64,000 bases of DNA from the NCBI GenBank assembly GCA_003134995.1, contig PLDC01000015.1, positions 310,001 through 374,000 of the forward strand, written 5' to 3'. The translations under genes were made by a program, and so were the position numbers. The number at the start of each line of letters is the position of its first letter. Within the stretch, counting starts at the first letter, position 1. Source of the stretch: Acidobacteriaceae bacterium. Its GTDB lineage: Bacteria; Acidobacteriota; Terriglobia; Terriglobales; Acidobacteriaceae. The notes below the pieces were generated by a model, which worked only from the letters and a program-made list of their open reading frames with translations, searched no databases and was not told where the DNA came from. Below are positions 50,413 to 59,946 of this stretch, piece after piece.

Positions 50413-53373
50413 TTTAAGCTTCTCGTATTCCGCCCGCGCAGTCTTCAAGACAGGAACATCCGCGTCCGCATCTTTCCACACTGCAAAGAAGTCCTGATAA
50501 GCCCCCTTAGCTTTCCCCGTTTCTCCCTGCAAAGCATAAGCGCGCCCCAACCCCAAATGAGCCAGCGAATAATTCCAGCCGACGGGATCAAGCCCGCGAT
50601 GGTCGAGGATCTTCTGATACTCCGCCGCCGCCTTGGCTCCATCGTGCAAGCGCAGAAAAGCTTCGCCGCGAATGAAGTTGATTCCCAAGTTGCCCGTGCT
50701 CAATTCATAAGGCCTGGCCGATTCGAACTCCGCAACCGCCTGCTCGGGCTGATTGTGTTGCAGGCTGATCGCGGCTCGCACCGCCGGCAGGTGCACCTGA
50801 TGCAGCAAGGTATAGTACGGAAATTCTTTGTCCAGTCCCTCCGCCAGCTTCTCGGCCTGGGCCGTGTCCCCGATGCGGGCAAACAAACGCGCGGCAGTCG
50901 TTCGCGAATTCACATTCTCAGCAATCGCGAGCGCCGCATTCATAGTCTGTCGAGCTTCTTCCGGAAAACCAACCGCGGCATCGCAACCTGCCTCGGCCCC
51001 CAGAATCGCTGCCCCGTACTCCTTGCGTCCCTGAGCCTGCGCCACAGTCACAGCTCGGGCATAGTTTGCCCTCGCCTCTTTTATTTTTCCCTGCGAGCAT
51101 TCGCCCGCCGCGCGGACCAATCCTATGACCGGCTCCTGCACTTTACCGGTTGCCTGCTCCACCTCCCGCTGCATGCCGTCGTCGTCCCTCCGAATGAACG
51201 CTAGCTGGTACAGCGCGATATGCACCGACCACGGCTCGGCTTTCTGCGCGATGGCCTGCTCCGCCACTGCCTTCGCTTCGTCGTAGCGATTCAGCGCCAT
51301 ATAGGCGCCCGTCAGGTTCGCATAGGCGTAAGGGTCTTTCGGATTAAGCTTCAGCGCTTCGCTCGCGCTGGCCATTGCTTTCTCAGGCTGCCCATCGGCT
51401 GCCTCTACCAGGGCCAGGTTGTCCCGCGGAATCGTGTCACGGGGATAAGCCTGAATCCATTGCTCAAGAATCTCGATGTCTTTGTCGTCCTGTCTCCGGT
51501 AGGTTCCGTAGTAGTGAGAAGAAATGTAAAATCGCTCCCGCTCGCTCGCTCTCTCTTTTGCGTCAAATGCCTTTTGCAGATACTCTGAGGCCTCCTGCAG
51601 ATGGGTCCTGTTGTTATAGACCACACCCAGAGTGGCCAGCGCCATGGCAAAGTTCGGGTCCAGTTCCGTAGCGCGTTTCAAGTGTGGAATCGCAGCCTCG
51701 TCGTTGAACTTTGTGTGCTCGGCCTCACCCAGGCTGAATTCCTTCAAAGCCTCCAGGGACGAAGTCGTAGCCGCTTCCAACGGAGTATCGAACTTCTGCA
51801 CCGATCCAATGGATTCTCCCAGCTTCCCCCGCAAGCTCGATGCAGCTTTGTCCAGCGACTTCAGCACCTGCTCCTTGCTGTCGGCCTCCACCTGCTCACG
51901 CGCCAGCGAGTCGCCGTTCTGCGCGTTCACCGCTTCGAGCGTAACCACGTAATGGCTGCCCAGGCTCGAAATCGATCCCAGCATCATCGCCTTCACGCCC
52001 TCGCGCTGGCAGATTTCGCGCGCCAAGTCGCGCGTCACCCGCTCGTCGCCGGACCGTCCCATAAACTTCAACGCCTGCCGGATTCGAGACTCCGGAAGAA
52101 TGTTCAGATAAGGAGACTGCTCCAACTGCACCGCCAAAGCCTGCTTCAGTGTGCCATCAAAAACCGCATCACCCGTGGTGTTGACGAAGTCAGCCAGCAG
52201 CACGCTGTCTTTTTCTGTTAGCTTCGAGGATTTTATTGATCGAAGATATAATCCTCCAGCAATAGCAGCAATCAGAACGATCAGAGCCACTCCAGCCAAA
52301 ATCTTCCAAGGCTTCTTCGCGGCAACCGCGGGAACCGGCGCGGCACTAACGGCACTAACCACGCTCGCAGAGGGAGCCGCAGCAGGCACCACTCTCGACG
52401 AACCAGACGCTTGCACCGGAACCACAGCCGCACCAACTTGTGTCCCCGTATCCTGCGAAACCGGGACAGCCCCCGAGTGAGCCGTCCCCGAATGCCCGCT
52501 GCCTGTGTCGCGCTTCAACCGCTGCAGGTCCGCGCGAATATCCGCCGCATGCTGGTAGCGCAGGTTGCGATCCTTCTCGATTGCCTTGTTGATAATGTCT
52601 TCCAGCTTCACCGGCAAATCAGGATTCATCCGCAACGGCGAAACTTGAGCGCGATCCAGAATGGCCTGAAAGATCAGCGCAGAAGTCTCTCCTCGAAACG
52701 GCAGCGTCCCCGTCGACATCTCATACAGCACCACGCCGAAAGAAAAAAGATCCGTGCGCGAATCCAGTTCTTTCCCCTTAGCCTGCTCCGGCGACATATA
52801 AGCGACGGTGCCTAGAGTCGAGCCGGGGCTGGTTAAGTGGTCCTCGATCGCCACATCGGTCGCCGCCGTCGCTTCCAGTGGCCGTGCCGACGCAGCGGGA
52901 GTCGTCGTCACCTTGGCCAGTCCGAAGTCCAGAATCTTCGCGTGTCCGCGCTTCGTCACAAAAATATTTGCGGGCTTAATGTCGCGATGAACAATGCCTT
53001 CCGTGTGCGCCGCATCCAGCGCGTCGGCAATCTCGGTCCCCAACTCCAGAATATTTTCCAGCTCCATCGCGCGCGCGCCAATCGCATGCTTCAACGTGTA
53101 CCCATCAAGAAATTCCATGACCAGGTAAGCGCGCCCATCTTCTTCGCCAACGTCGTAAATCGTGCAAATATTCGGATGGTTCAACGCAGACGCAGCCTTA
53201 GCCTCGCGCCGGAAACGTTCCAGCGCCATGCGATCCTGCGCCAGTTCTTCAGGAAGAAACTTCAGGGCGACGAAGCGTCCCAGGCGCGTGTCTTCAGCCT
53301 TGTAAACCACGCCCATGCCGCCGCCGCCAAGCTTTTCGATGATGCGGTAATGCGAGAAGGTCTGATCGAGCAA
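50410..53373 (-). CDS. Serine/threonine protein kinase with TPR sensor region
   Basis: A 987-residue PknB-like receptor. Kinase domain about 1-285: [18 protein letters not shown] lysine, [24 protein letters not shown]. An Ala/Pro/Ser-rich juxtamembrane stretch, one transmembrane segment (about 347-365), an FlgO/TolB-like module ([19 protein letters not shown], about 380-520) and then at least six TPR-like helical repeats to the C-terminus. This architecture is common in acidobacteria. TTG start with GGAG six bases upstream. It faces ftsH convergently. Substrate unknown. Confidence 0.9.
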   Translation of the reverse strand: MLDQTFSHYRIIEKLGGGGMGVVYKAEDTRLGRFVALKFLPEELAQDRMALERFRREAKAASALNHPNICTIYDVGEEDGRAYLVMEFLDGYTLKHAIGARAMELENILELGTEIADALDAAHTEGIVHRDIKPANIFVTKRGHAKILDFGLAKVTTTPAASARPLEATAATDVAIEDHLTSPGSTLGTVAYMSPEQAKGKELDSRTDLFSFGVVLYEMSTGTLPFRGETSALIFQAILDRAQVSPLRMNPDLPVKLEDIINKAIEKDRNLRYQHAADIRADLQRLKRDTGSGHSGTAHSGAVPVSQDTGTQVGAAVVPVQASGSSRVVPAAAPSASVVSAVSAAPVPAVAAKKPWKILAGVALIVLIAAIAGGLYLRSIKSSKLTEKDSVLLADFVNTTGDAVFDGTLKQALAVQLEQSPYLNILPESRIRQALKFMGRSGDERVTRDLAREICQREGVKAMMLGSISSLGSHYVVTLEAVNAQNGDSLAREQVEADSKEQVLKSLDKAASSLRGKLGESIGSVQKFDTPLEAATTSSLEALKEFSLGEAEHTKFNDEAAIPHLKRATELDPNFAMALATLGVVYNNRTHLQEASEYLQKAFDAKERASERERFYISSHYYGTYRRQDDKDIEILEQWIQAYPRDTIPRDNLALVEAADGQPEKAMASASEALKLNPKDPYAYANLTGAYMALNRYDEAKAVAEQAIAQKAEPWSVHIALYQLAFIRRDDDGMQREVEQATGKVQEPVIGLVRAAGECSQGKIKEARANYARAVTVAQAQGRKEYGAAILGAEAGCDAAVGFPEEARQTMNAALAIAENVNSRTTAARLFARIGDTAQAEKLAEGLDKEFPYYTLLHQVHLPAVRAAISLQHNQPEQAVAEFESARPYELSTGNLGINFIRGEAFLRLHDGAKAAAEYQKILDHRGLDPVGWNYSLAHLGLGRAYALQGETGKAKGAYQDFFAVWKDADADVPVLKTARAEYEKLK

Positions 53374-53435
53374 GAGATGCTCCGTCGTCAGTCAGCCATG
53401 CTAAAGCCCATCGTCAGGGAAGTCAAAACTGACTC

Positions 53436-53466
53436 ATCTAGCGCCGGCGTCCCGCCGGCTTCCGGG
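53436..53466. repeat. GC palindrome
   Basis: GCGCCGGCGTCCCGCCGGC followed by TTCCGGG; dispersed-repeat type, stem GCCGGCG/CGCCGGC. Confidence 0.5.
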
Positions 53467-53539
53467 TGCAGACTGTCGGTTACTAAAGAATTCTAGGGGG
53501 TTACGCTGGCGCAGGGCCTCAAGCTATAATGGTTTAGTG

Positions 53540-53683
53540 ATGTTGGCCGCTAGCGATGCTGCGCAACAAATCCAATTCGCTTCCGTTTTCGAATCGGCCC
53601 GAGTGCTGGCTGCATTGCCTCGTGTGTCCACGCCGCTATCGAGCCAACCTGCCATCACGCCTGCGTCCCAGCCTCTTCGCTAG
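53540..53683 (+). CDS. Possible 47-residue hypothetical ORF
   Basis: ATG 53540 is nine bases after a consensus TATAAT (53525-53530). The product (MLAASDAAQQIQFASVFESA then a Pro/Ser-rich end) shows no recognisable motif. It occupies the gap upstream of the aminotransferase gene. Could be a real small gene, or the promoter could serve the aminotransferase with a long leader. Confidence 0.25.
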   Translation: MLAASDAAQQIQFASVFESARVLAALPRVSTPLSSQPAITPASQPLR

Positions 53684-53811
53684 CGACTAATAAAATCCTC
53701 CGCCTGATTCGCCTCGACCTACGTGTGCCTGAACCAGAGCCGCGTGTCCCGAGGTTGCATTCACTGACAACCGGCAACTGGCAACTGACAGCTGCCTTCA
53801 GGAGGATTCCC

Positions 53812-55200
53812 ATGACCACGAAGACCACGACCGCGACCGCTCCCGAAAAGATCGCTCCAGGAAAAACTATCGGACCGAAAATCAAGACCGCCCTGCCCGG
53901 GCCGAACGCCCTGCGCGTACTCGCGGGCGACGAAAAATATATTTCACCTTCCTACACTCGCTCCTACCCACTCGTGGCCAAGAGCGGACGCGGCATCGTC
54001 GTCACTGACGTCGATGGCAATGAGTTCTATGACTTCTCCGCCGGCATCGCCGTGACCTCGACCGGCCACTGCCATCCCGAGGTGGTCGCGGCGATTCAGA
54101 AGCAGGCAGCTGAACTGATCCACATGTCCGGCACCGATTTTTATTACGAGAGCCTGATCACTCTCGCGGAGCGCCTATCAAAGATCGCTCCCATGGCTGG
54201 CCCGCACAAGTTTTACTATGGCAACTCTGGCGCAGAGGCGATCGAGTGCGCGCTCAAGCTCGCTCGCTATCACACCAAGCGCCCGAACATCATTGCATTC
54301 TTTGGCGCGTTTCATGGACGCACCATGGGCGCGCTGTCGCTGACCGCCTCGAAACCCCAGCAGCGGCGCCGCTTTTCGCCGCTCATGCCCGGAGTGACGC
54401 ATGTGCCTTATCCAGATCTTTATCGTGGACGCAAAGATGCGATACAAGATTCTGACGCATTCGCGCTCAATTGCGCGCGCTTTATCGAAGAGAAGCTGTT
54501 CAAGACCACGCTGCCTCCCGAAGAAGTGGCTGCCATCTTCATTGAGCCTGTGCAGGGCGAAGGCGGCTACGTGGTCGCGCCCACCATCTTCATGCAAGAG
54601 TTGCGCCGCATCTGCGATCGCCATGGAATTCTGTTGGTGCTTGACGAAGTGCAGAGCGGCGTCGGGCGCACCGGTAAGTGGTGGGCGGTCGAGCACACGG
54701 GCGTTGAGCCTGACATGGTTTGCATGGCGAAGGGTCTCGCTTCGGGCATGCCGCTTGGCATCACGATGACGCGCTCTGAAATCATGGACTGGGTGCCCGG
54801 TTCGCACGCCTCCACTTTTGGGGGCAATCCCGTGTGCATCGCGGCGGCGCTGGCTACGCTCGATGTGATCGAGAAAGAACATCTGCTCGAGCACACAAGC
54901 GAAGTGGGCGCGCACATGCTGAAGCGCATGGCGAGCTGGCCGGCCAAGCTGAAACTGGTGGGCGACGTGCGCGGCCGCGGCCTGATGATCGGTGTCGACA
55001 TCGTGAAAGACAAAGCGACCAAGGAATATGGCAGCGCCGAGCGCGACCTGATCATCGAGCGCTCCTTCGAACGCGGCATTCTGTTTTTAGGCTGCGGGCC
55101 GAGCACGATCCGGCTGTGCCCGCCGCTGGTCGTGACCAAGGAAGAAGCCGACGTTGCTTTGGACGTGCTGGAAGAGTGCATCCAGGAAGTGGGTAAGTAG
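53812..55200 (+). CDS. Class III PLP aminotransferase, acetylornithine/GABA aminotransferase-like
   Basis: Fold-type I PLP enzyme of 462 residues. FFGAFHGRTMGALSLT, the PLP aspartate in LVLDEVQSGVGRTGKWW and the Schiff-base lysine in MAKGLASGMPLG are visible, as is TFGGNPVCIAAA. Length and pattern are closer to the broader acetylornithine/4-aminobutyrate transaminase family than to short ArgD. ATG 53812 follows AGGAGG six bases upstream. Substrate could be ornithine derivatives, GABA, lysine or even an amino acid to be racemised. A strong terminator follows. Confidence 0.86.
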   Translation: MTTKTTTATAPEKIAPGKTIGPKIKTALPGPNALRVLAGDEKYISPSYTRSYPLVAKSGRGIVVTDVDGNEFYDFSAGIAVTSTGHCHPEVVAAIQKQAAELIHMSGTDFYYESLITLAERLSKIAPMAGPHKFYYGNSGAEAIECALKLARYHTKRPNIIAFFGAFHGRTMGALSLTASKPQQRRRFSPLMPGVTHVPYPDLYRGRKDAIQDSDAFALNCARFIEEKLFKTTLPPEEVAAIFIEPVQGEGGYVVAPTIFMQELRRICDRHGILLVLDEVQSGVGRTGKWWAVEHTGVEPDMVCMAKGLASGMPLGITMTRSEIMDWVPGSHASTFGGNPVCIAAALATLDVIEKEHLLEHTSEVGAHMLKRMASWPAKLKLVGDVRGRGLMIGVDIVKDKATKEYGSAERDLIIERSFERGILFLGCGPSTIRLCPPLVVTKEEADVALDVLEECIQEVGK

Positions 55201-55232
55201 TAGGCCGTTTCCGGTTTCCGGTTCTAGCGCTG

Positions 55233-55280
55233 AGGCTGCCCCAGCTTTGCTGGTTTTGCAAAGCTGGGGCAGCCTTTTTC
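55233..55280 (+). terminator. Strong intrinsic terminator
   Basis: 18-bp perfect stem AGGCTGCCCCAGCTTTGC and complement, TGGTTTT loop, followed by TTTTTC. Ends the aminotransferase transcript and insulates the restriction-modification island. Confidence 0.93.
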
Positions 55281-55400
55281 GTGGTGGCGTGCGTAAGAAA
55301 CGTTAAAGATGAGCCATCTCCCCAACGGGTCGCCTACCACAGTGCTGTTGCCGGGAGAATATTGAATGTTAATATCAGAACTCTGAGGAGCCAAGTTATA

Positions 55401-56267
55401 GTGTCCACTGGAAGCCAACTCTCCCTTCTTCCACGCCCGGAGAAGACCCCAGAAATCCCCCTAAAGCCGGAAGGCCAGATCATCGTTGGCGACACCCTTG
55501 AACAGTTGCAGAAGTTCCCTGACGAGACCTTCCAGTGCTGCGTCACCAGTCCGCCCTATTGGGGACTTCGCGATTACGGCATACCGGGCCAGATTGGGGC
55601 GGAGATGAAGCTGGAGGACTACATCAACAAGCTCGTTCATGTCTTCCATGAAGTGAAGCGCACGCTGAAGAGTGACGGCACCTTCTGGCTCAATATTGGG
55701 GACGGATACACGAGCGGTGGGCGGACGTGGCGCGATTCTGACAAGAAGAACAAAGGACGCGGGATGGATTACCGCGCTCCCACGCCGGACGGGCTCAAGC
55801 CGAAGGACCTCATCGGAGTTCCTTGGCGTGTGGCCTTCGCCTTACAGGCTGATGGCTGGTATCTCCGTTCGGAGGTCATTTGGTACAAGCCGAACGCACA
55901 GCCGGAGTCAGTGAAGGATCGTCCGACCCGCGCTCACGAGCACGTGTTCCTCTTCTCCAAGAACGAACAATACTTCTATGACCACGAGGCTGTACGGGAA
56001 AAGGGCGACAACGGCTCACCACGGAACCTGCGTTCGGTTTGGCAGGTAAACACAGAGCCATACGCTGAGGCTCACTTCGCGACGTTCCCCCGCGCTCTCA
56101 TCCTGCCGTGCCTCCTCGCCGGGAGCAAACAGGACTCCACCGTGCTTGACCCATTCTTAGGGTCGGGGACTGTTGGCCTTGTCAGCGGAGCCTTGGGTCG
56201 GAAGTTCGTAGGGATCGAGCTGAATCCCGAATACGCTCAGCTGGCGAGGAAACGCTTAAGCTGGTGA
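55401..56267 (+). CDS. DNA methyltransferase, N4-cytosine/N6-adenine type
   Basis: Site-specific amino-methyltransferase. Catalytic motif IV TSPPYWGLRDYG precedes motif I LDPFLGSGTVGLV, the beta-class order; TSPPY is frequent in N4-cytosine enzymes but N6-adenine is not excluded. VPWRVAFALQADGWYLRSEVIW and KPNAQPESVKDRPTRAHEHVFLFSK are family-typical (quoted in pieces: VPWRVAFALQ, RPTRAHEH). GTG 55401 follows AGGAG by ten bases; a GTG at 55281 would overlap the terminator. Its end overlaps the convergent nuclease gene by 12 bases, an R-M arrangement. Confidence 0.86.
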   Translation: MSTGSQLSLLPRPEKTPEIPLKPEGQIIVGDTLEQLQKFPDETFQCCVTSPPYWGLRDYGIPGQIGAEMKLEDYINKLVHVFHEVKRTLKSDGTFWLNIGDGYTSGGRTWRDSDKKNKGRGMDYRAPTPDGLKPKDLIGVPWRVAFALQADGWYLRSEVIWYKPNAQPESVKDRPTRAHEHVFLFSKNEQYFYDHEAVREKGDNGSPRNLRSVWQVNTEPYAEAHFATFPRALILPCLLAGSKQDSTVLDPFLGSGTVGLVSGALGRKFVGIELNPEYAQLARKRLSW

Positions 56268-57020
56268 GAAGTCCCACTCGCCGTGGACGATGCAGAGGCT
56301 CTTCTTCAGGTCCTTCACCTGTAGCTTGCGCTCCGTCCCGCCGTCGAAGTAGAGCGCGAACTTCACATTGCCCTTCCCATCCTTGACAGTACAGTAACCC
56401 GGCTTCGGATTCTGCGTGCTTTCGAGCCGCATCTCTAACTCGCCCTTCGCGGCCTCTTCTAATAACGCTTTGGGAATCTCTACGAGTTCGTAGTGCCAGA
56501 ACTTCTTGCTCTCCTCTTCGCGCACCCAGGCCCGGAGAGTCACTATGCGCTCGTAATTCTTCATGTGTCGCAGGAACTGATCACGGAGTCCCTTCAACTG
56601 CTCCGGCTTGTTAGACCAATCGCCCTTGCCCAACTCCATGAACTTGGAAATCCAGATCGAATCAACCTTCAGATGGGCGTCGGCTTGGGTCTTGAGCGAG
56701 AACTTCGTGCCGTCAATCGTGACGTCATGACCAGGGTTTCCCATAGGTGAACGCTGAGCGTTACGGCCCGCGAGCTTCATCACACGCTCCATCGCTCGCT
56801 CGAATTGCTCCTTGGTGAGCGGGCGTGTAGCAGTCCCATGGTGGGCAAGTAGGTGAACACCGAACTCTTCTAAGAAAACATCCGTGACCAGATCGGACTT
56901 CCCGTTGCGCTTCTCGGTCATGGCACCGAGCAGCCCGGTTACGACGCTGGACACGTAGGCGAGCCTGCGGGCGGAGAGCTTCCTAAGAAGCTCGATCAGC
57001 TCTGCTGGGACGTCGGGCAC
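56256..57020 (-). CDS. Probable type II restriction endonuclease
   Basis: A 254-residue protein convergent with and overlapping the methyltransferase, as restriction partners often are. A PD-(D/E)XK-like core is visible: GHDVTIDGTKFSLKTQ (about 97-112), with Asp, then Ser-Leu-Lys in place of Glu-x-Lys, followed by WISKFMELG. The N-terminus is helical; the C-terminal region has charged beta character. GTG start. I do not recognise the specificity or the exact family; the assignment rests on context and the nuclease-like core. Confidence 0.62.
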   Translation of the reverse strand: MPDVPAELIELLRKLSARRLAYVSSVVTGLLGAMTEKRNGKSDLVTDVFLEEFGVHLLAHHGTATRPLTKEQFERAMERVMKLAGRNAQRSPMGNPGHDVTIDGTKFSLKTQADAHLKVDSIWISKFMELGKGDWSNKPEQLKGLRDQFLRHMKNYERIVTLRAWVREEESKKFWHYELVEIPKALLEEAAKGELEMRLESTQNPKPGYCTVKDGKGNVKFALYFDGGTERKLQVKDLKKSLCIVHGEWDFSPA

Positions 57021-57057
57021 GCCAGCAGTGTAGATGTTAGGTCAGCCAAAATCCAGT

Positions 57058-57063
57058 TACAAT
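57058..57063 (+). promoter_or_regulatory. -10-like hexamer of the SWIM mini-protein gene
   Basis: TACAAT, nine bases before ATG 57073, with TTAGGT 16 bases further upstream as a weak -35. Confidence 0.4.
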
Positions 57064-57072
57064 TCGGTTGCG

Positions 57073-57330
57073 ATGAACATTCGCCAAGTAGAACCGAATC
57101 CCGACGCGAAACGAGGACTCCCGGAAGGTGATCGCTTGTTCCACTTCTTCGCGGAGTCTTCCGAAGGCAAGGCCGAGTACTTCGTCGCCGTACATCAGGC
57201 GAGCGATAATAGTATTCGCACGGCCTGTCAGTGTATGAGCGCGATCTTCAACTTCGCCCGGAGGCAGGAACCTTGCTGCAAACACGCGGCTGAGGCAGTG
57301 AAGATCGTGAACTGGGAACTCAGGCGTTAG
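57073..57330 (+). CDS. Small protein with SWIM-like zinc motif
   Basis: An 85-residue protein with a C-x-C then C-x-H motif (ACQCMSAIFN and CCKHAAEAV), the SWIM zinc-finger pattern associated with DNA or protein binding. The N-half is beta-like (RLFHFFAESSEGKAEYFVAVH). It is divergent from the putative endonuclease with only 52 bases between. It may be a cargo gene of the R-M island; a control role for the R-M system is speculative because no helix-turn-helix is seen. Confidence 0.6.
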   Translation: MNIRQVEPNPDAKRGLPEGDRLFHFFAESSEGKAEYFVAVHQASDNSIRTACQCMSAIFNFARRQEPCCKHAAEAVKIVNWELRR

Positions 57331-57393
57331 GAAATTCGGCGTGTGGCCCACTCAAGCCTGCCTTTGACTTAGTGGGAGCGTGCCAGTCCGTTG

Positions 57394-57843
57394 CTAGCGG
57401 GGCTTCTTTTCCTCCGGTTTCGGGCGGAGCAGGGGCCAGGCTTCGCGGTAGCACTCGTAGCGGTAGCGATTTACCTTGGGCCGCTGCATGGGGCAGACCA
57501 TCAGGCCGTTCTTGATCTTGCCGATAACGGCCGGAGCCGGGATGAGATACCAGACATCCTGTGGGACGACGTAGCCAGCGAAGAAGTCGATATTGTCGAG
57601 CGTGTAGGGGCGCTGCGGGCCACTTCTTAGGTGGCAGAGATATCCCGTGCCCTTGCGGTAGGAGGTCGATTTTACCTGCACTCTTACGATGCGGTTGCCG
57701 AAATAGAGGGCGACGTCGAAGGGGGAGGATTCTCCCCAGGGGGTTAGCACCTTGTAGCCGTGGCGCAGGGCTTCGACCATGAAGCACAGCTCGACCCACT
57801 CGCCGCGCTCCTTGAAATTTTTGAAGAACTTGAATTTGTCCAT
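57394..57843 (-). CDS. PD-(D/E)XK nuclease of the group I intron endonuclease-like family
   Basis: A 149-residue protein: KERGEWVELCFMVEALRHGY at the N-terminus (Glu), PFDVALYF then VRVQVKST, giving the Glu...Asp...Gln-x-Lys catalytic set of the PDDEXK_5 (I-Ssp6803I-like) family. Such genes occur alone in many acidobacterial genomes without an intron. GGGAG four bases before ATG. A competing minus-strand frame (57320-57895) has no such signature and is rejected. It neighbours the R-M island. Confidence 0.72.
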   Translation of the reverse strand: MDKFKFFKNFKERGEWVELCFMVEALRHGYKVLTPWGESSPFDVALYFGNRIVRVQVKSTSYRKGTGYLCHLRSGPQRPYTLDNIDFFAGYVVPQDVWYLIPAPAVIGKIKNGLMVCPMQRPKVNRYRYECYREAWPLLRPKPEEKKPR

Positions 57844-57875
57844 GTGGCTCCCATCTTTTAGCTGTGCAAAAGAAA

Positions 57876-57905
57876 AGGCGCGGCCGATGGGCCACGCCTG
57901 ATTTT
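57876..57905. terminator. Intrinsic terminator, bidirectional
   Basis: AGGCGCGGCC, GATG loop, GGCCACGCCT with one mismatch; T-rich on both sides. Between the minus-strand secreted protein gene and the nuclease gene. Confidence 0.72.
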
Positions 57906-58096
57906 TCTGGATTTTTACTCTCTATATCTAGTATAGCAATTTGAAATGGGTGAATGTGTCACGTTTGCCGGAAATATATTTGTCCGCTTTTCAGTTACTT
58001 AGAGTAGATCGGGTCATTTTTGCCTATTGACAAGAATCCGGAGATTTGTCGATTTGGCGGGTGGGAACGTAACCGTCCGCTCAAAAGGGCCCAACC

Positions 58097-58732
58097 CTAT
58101 TCCATGTCCGAACCCAGAACTTGGTAGTGATACCTCTTTCCATCCCAGAAGAGCACCGAAGAGGTCGCTTCGCCTTCGCCGCGTTCTTCCATGTAGATTC
58201 CGAGCACGGTCCTCTTTTTCAGCGCCAGCCGTTTTACGGTCAGCGTCTGGAAGGGCAGGTTGATCAGGAGAAACTTGGGCTTCTCTTTGTCGGAACGCCA
58301 CGCATCTTTGCCCACGCCGTGGACGATCAGCAAAGAAACGCCTTTGCGGTCGGGCGCATCGGAGTTAAATGTCGAAGTCAGCTTGACGTCGCCAAAGCCC
58401 ATAAAGCTGTTGTACGGGTCAGCCACGTGAAAGCCGTATTCCGCCTGATCGGCCATCGGATTCTTGCAGCGCGCGGCAATAATAAGGTCGTCCACGCCAT
58501 CGCCATCGAGATCGCCGACAAACTGCGGAGGCCCCGCCAGCAACGAACAGTTGTCGCCAAACTCCTTGTGCACATACTCGTCGGTGACGGCGGGCACGGG
58601 CGACTTGGCATGCGCCGGCGGCGGAGGCGGCTGCTTTTTATCGGCAGCCAGCGTTGCGGACGTGGCACAGAGCACAAGCAAGCCAAGCAAAATGCGGAGG
58701 TGGGCAGTTCGTGTGTACGACATAATACTCAT
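58097..58732 (-). CDS. Secreted protein with FG-GAP-like calcium motif
   Basis: A 211-residue exported protein: signal peptide to about residue 29 (ending TLAA), a Pro-rich stretch (PPPPPAHAK), then a folded domain with FVGDLDGDGVDDLIIAARC, the calcium-binding loop of FG-GAP/dockerin-like repeats, and beta strands to the end (SSVLFWDGKRYHYQVL). Only one such loop is present, so it is not a full propeller. First ATG 58732, with a second three codons on. Function unknown. Confidence 0.7.
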   Translation of the reverse strand: MSIMSYTRTAHLRILLGLLVLCATSATLAADKKQPPPPPAHAKSPVPAVTDEYVHKEFGDNCSLLAGPPQFVGDLDGDGVDDLIIAARCKNPMADQAEYGFHVADPYNSFMGFGDVKLTSTFNSDAPDRKGVSLLIVHGVGKDAWRSDKEKPKFLLINLPFQTLTVKRLALKKRTVLGIYMEERGEGEATSSVLFWDGKRYHYQVLGSDME

Positions 58733-58795
58733 ACTTTAGTCCCGTTTTTGCCGTGAGGGTATAGACACAGATGGTCACTGGTCACTGAAGTAACG

Positions 58796-59782
58796 CTATT
58801 TGCGGAAGTGTTCCCACCCTCGCGGTTCGAGTTCACACCCAACCCCGCGCGGATTCATCAGGAAGATTTTGCGCCGGCTGGTGATGTGCCCGATCTGGGT
58901 GATGGGAACTCCGGCAATGCGCGACGGGATTCGCTTGCCGCGACGCGCGGTGAAGAGGAGCTCGTAGTCTTCGCCGCCATGCAATGCAAATTGCAGTTCG
59001 ACTTCCCGCGGAGGCTTGCCAACGGTGGCCCGCGGGATAGCTTCTTCTAGCAACTCTGCACCCACGCCGCTGGCCTCGCAGATGTGAGCCAGGTCGGTCG
59101 AGAGTCCGTCGCTGGTGTCGATCATCGCGGAGGCTAAGCCTTTTTCGCGCAGAATCCGGCCAAGCTCGACGCGCGGCTCAGGAAAAAAATGCCGCGCATA
59201 CTCGCGCGAATTCAGTTTCCGCTTTGGCTTTTTCCGCATTTCCGAAACCGCGGCCGCCGAACCGCCCAGTTCTCCGCTCACATAAATGCGCTCGCCCGGG
59301 CGCGCCCCGGACCGCAGCACGGCGTTACCCTTCGGCGCAGTGCCGAGCACAATAATATCCGCCAGAATTCCATTGGGAGACTCCGCCGTATCGCCGCCAG
59401 CAAGAGTGACAGCGTATCTCTCCGCCAGCTTGATCAAGCTGCGCGCAAAGCGGCTCACCCAGCTCTGCGGCAAATCGCGGGGCAGCGCCAGCGAAAGAAA
59501 CGCCGCTACCGGCTCCCCGCCCATCGCCGCAATGTCGCTCAACCCACGCGCCAGGCATCGATGTCCAACCGATTCAGCCGAATGCCAGTCCCGCCGAAAG
59601 TGGATTCCCTCCAGCGTAAAGTCAGTTGTAACCAGCGTGTCTTTTTCCGAACCTCGGCCCCTTGTCGGCAGAAGTCGCAGCACGGCGCAGTCGTCTCCAA
59701 TTCCAGTCTGAATGGCAGGATTCTTCGCCCTCGCCGCCATGCGGCGAACCTGGACAATCAGTGCTTTTTCGGCAATCACCAC
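58796..59782 (-). CDS. thiL: Thiamine-monophosphate kinase
   Basis: Phosphorylates thiamine monophosphate to the diphosphate. GIGDDCAVLR, TTDFTLEGIHFR, GLSDIAAMGGEP, AGGDTAESP, IDTSDGLSTDLAH and HGGEDYELLF are the complete ThiL series of the PurM-like fold. GTG 59782 is preferred because TATAGT (59789-59794, minus) sits six bases upstream; ATG 59806 would put that hexamer inside the coding sequence. About 325 residues. It stands alone among thi genes. Confidence 0.93.
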   Translation of the reverse strand: MVIAEKALIVQVRRMAARAKNPAIQTGIGDDCAVLRLLPTRGRGSEKDTLVTTDFTLEGIHFRRDWHSAESVGHRCLARGLSDIAAMGGEPVAAFLSLALPRDLPQSWVSRFARSLIKLAERYAVTLAGGDTAESPNGILADIIVLGTAPKGNAVLRSGARPGERIYVSGELGGSAAAVSEMRKKPKRKLNSREYARHFFPEPRVELGRILREKGLASAMIDTSDGLSTDLAHICEASGVGAELLEEAIPRATVGKPPREVELQFALHGGEDYELLFTARRGKRIPSRIAGVPITQIGHITSRRKIFLMNPRGVGCELEPRGWEHFRK

Positions 59783-59788
59783 GACACC

Positions 59789-59794
59789 ACTATA
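59789..59794 (-). promoter_or_regulatory. -10-like hexamer of thiL
   Basis: TATAGT on the minus strand, six bases before GTG 59782; leaderless arrangement. Confidence 0.4.
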
Positions 59795-59946
59795 AGCGAG
59801 GTTCACCTACCGATGCTGCCATCGTCTCCAGGACTCAACAAGACGCAAAGCTGCCTCCACACAGAAATCATTCCACGATGTTGCGCACCTGCGAGATGGG
59901 TATAGACTAGCTGCCGTTCCGTGAAGTCAAAAAAAGGAGATTCCCC

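Noticed and set aside
53725-53811. N-terminal extension of the aminotransferase
   Set aside because: These codons are a CGGCAACTGGCAACTGACAG repeat; the AGGAGG-preceded ATG 53812 is the better start.
57320-57895. 191-codon minus-strand frame competing with the PD-(D/E)XK gene
   Set aside because: No motif; the alternative frame has the nuclease signature and a good Shine-Dalgarno.
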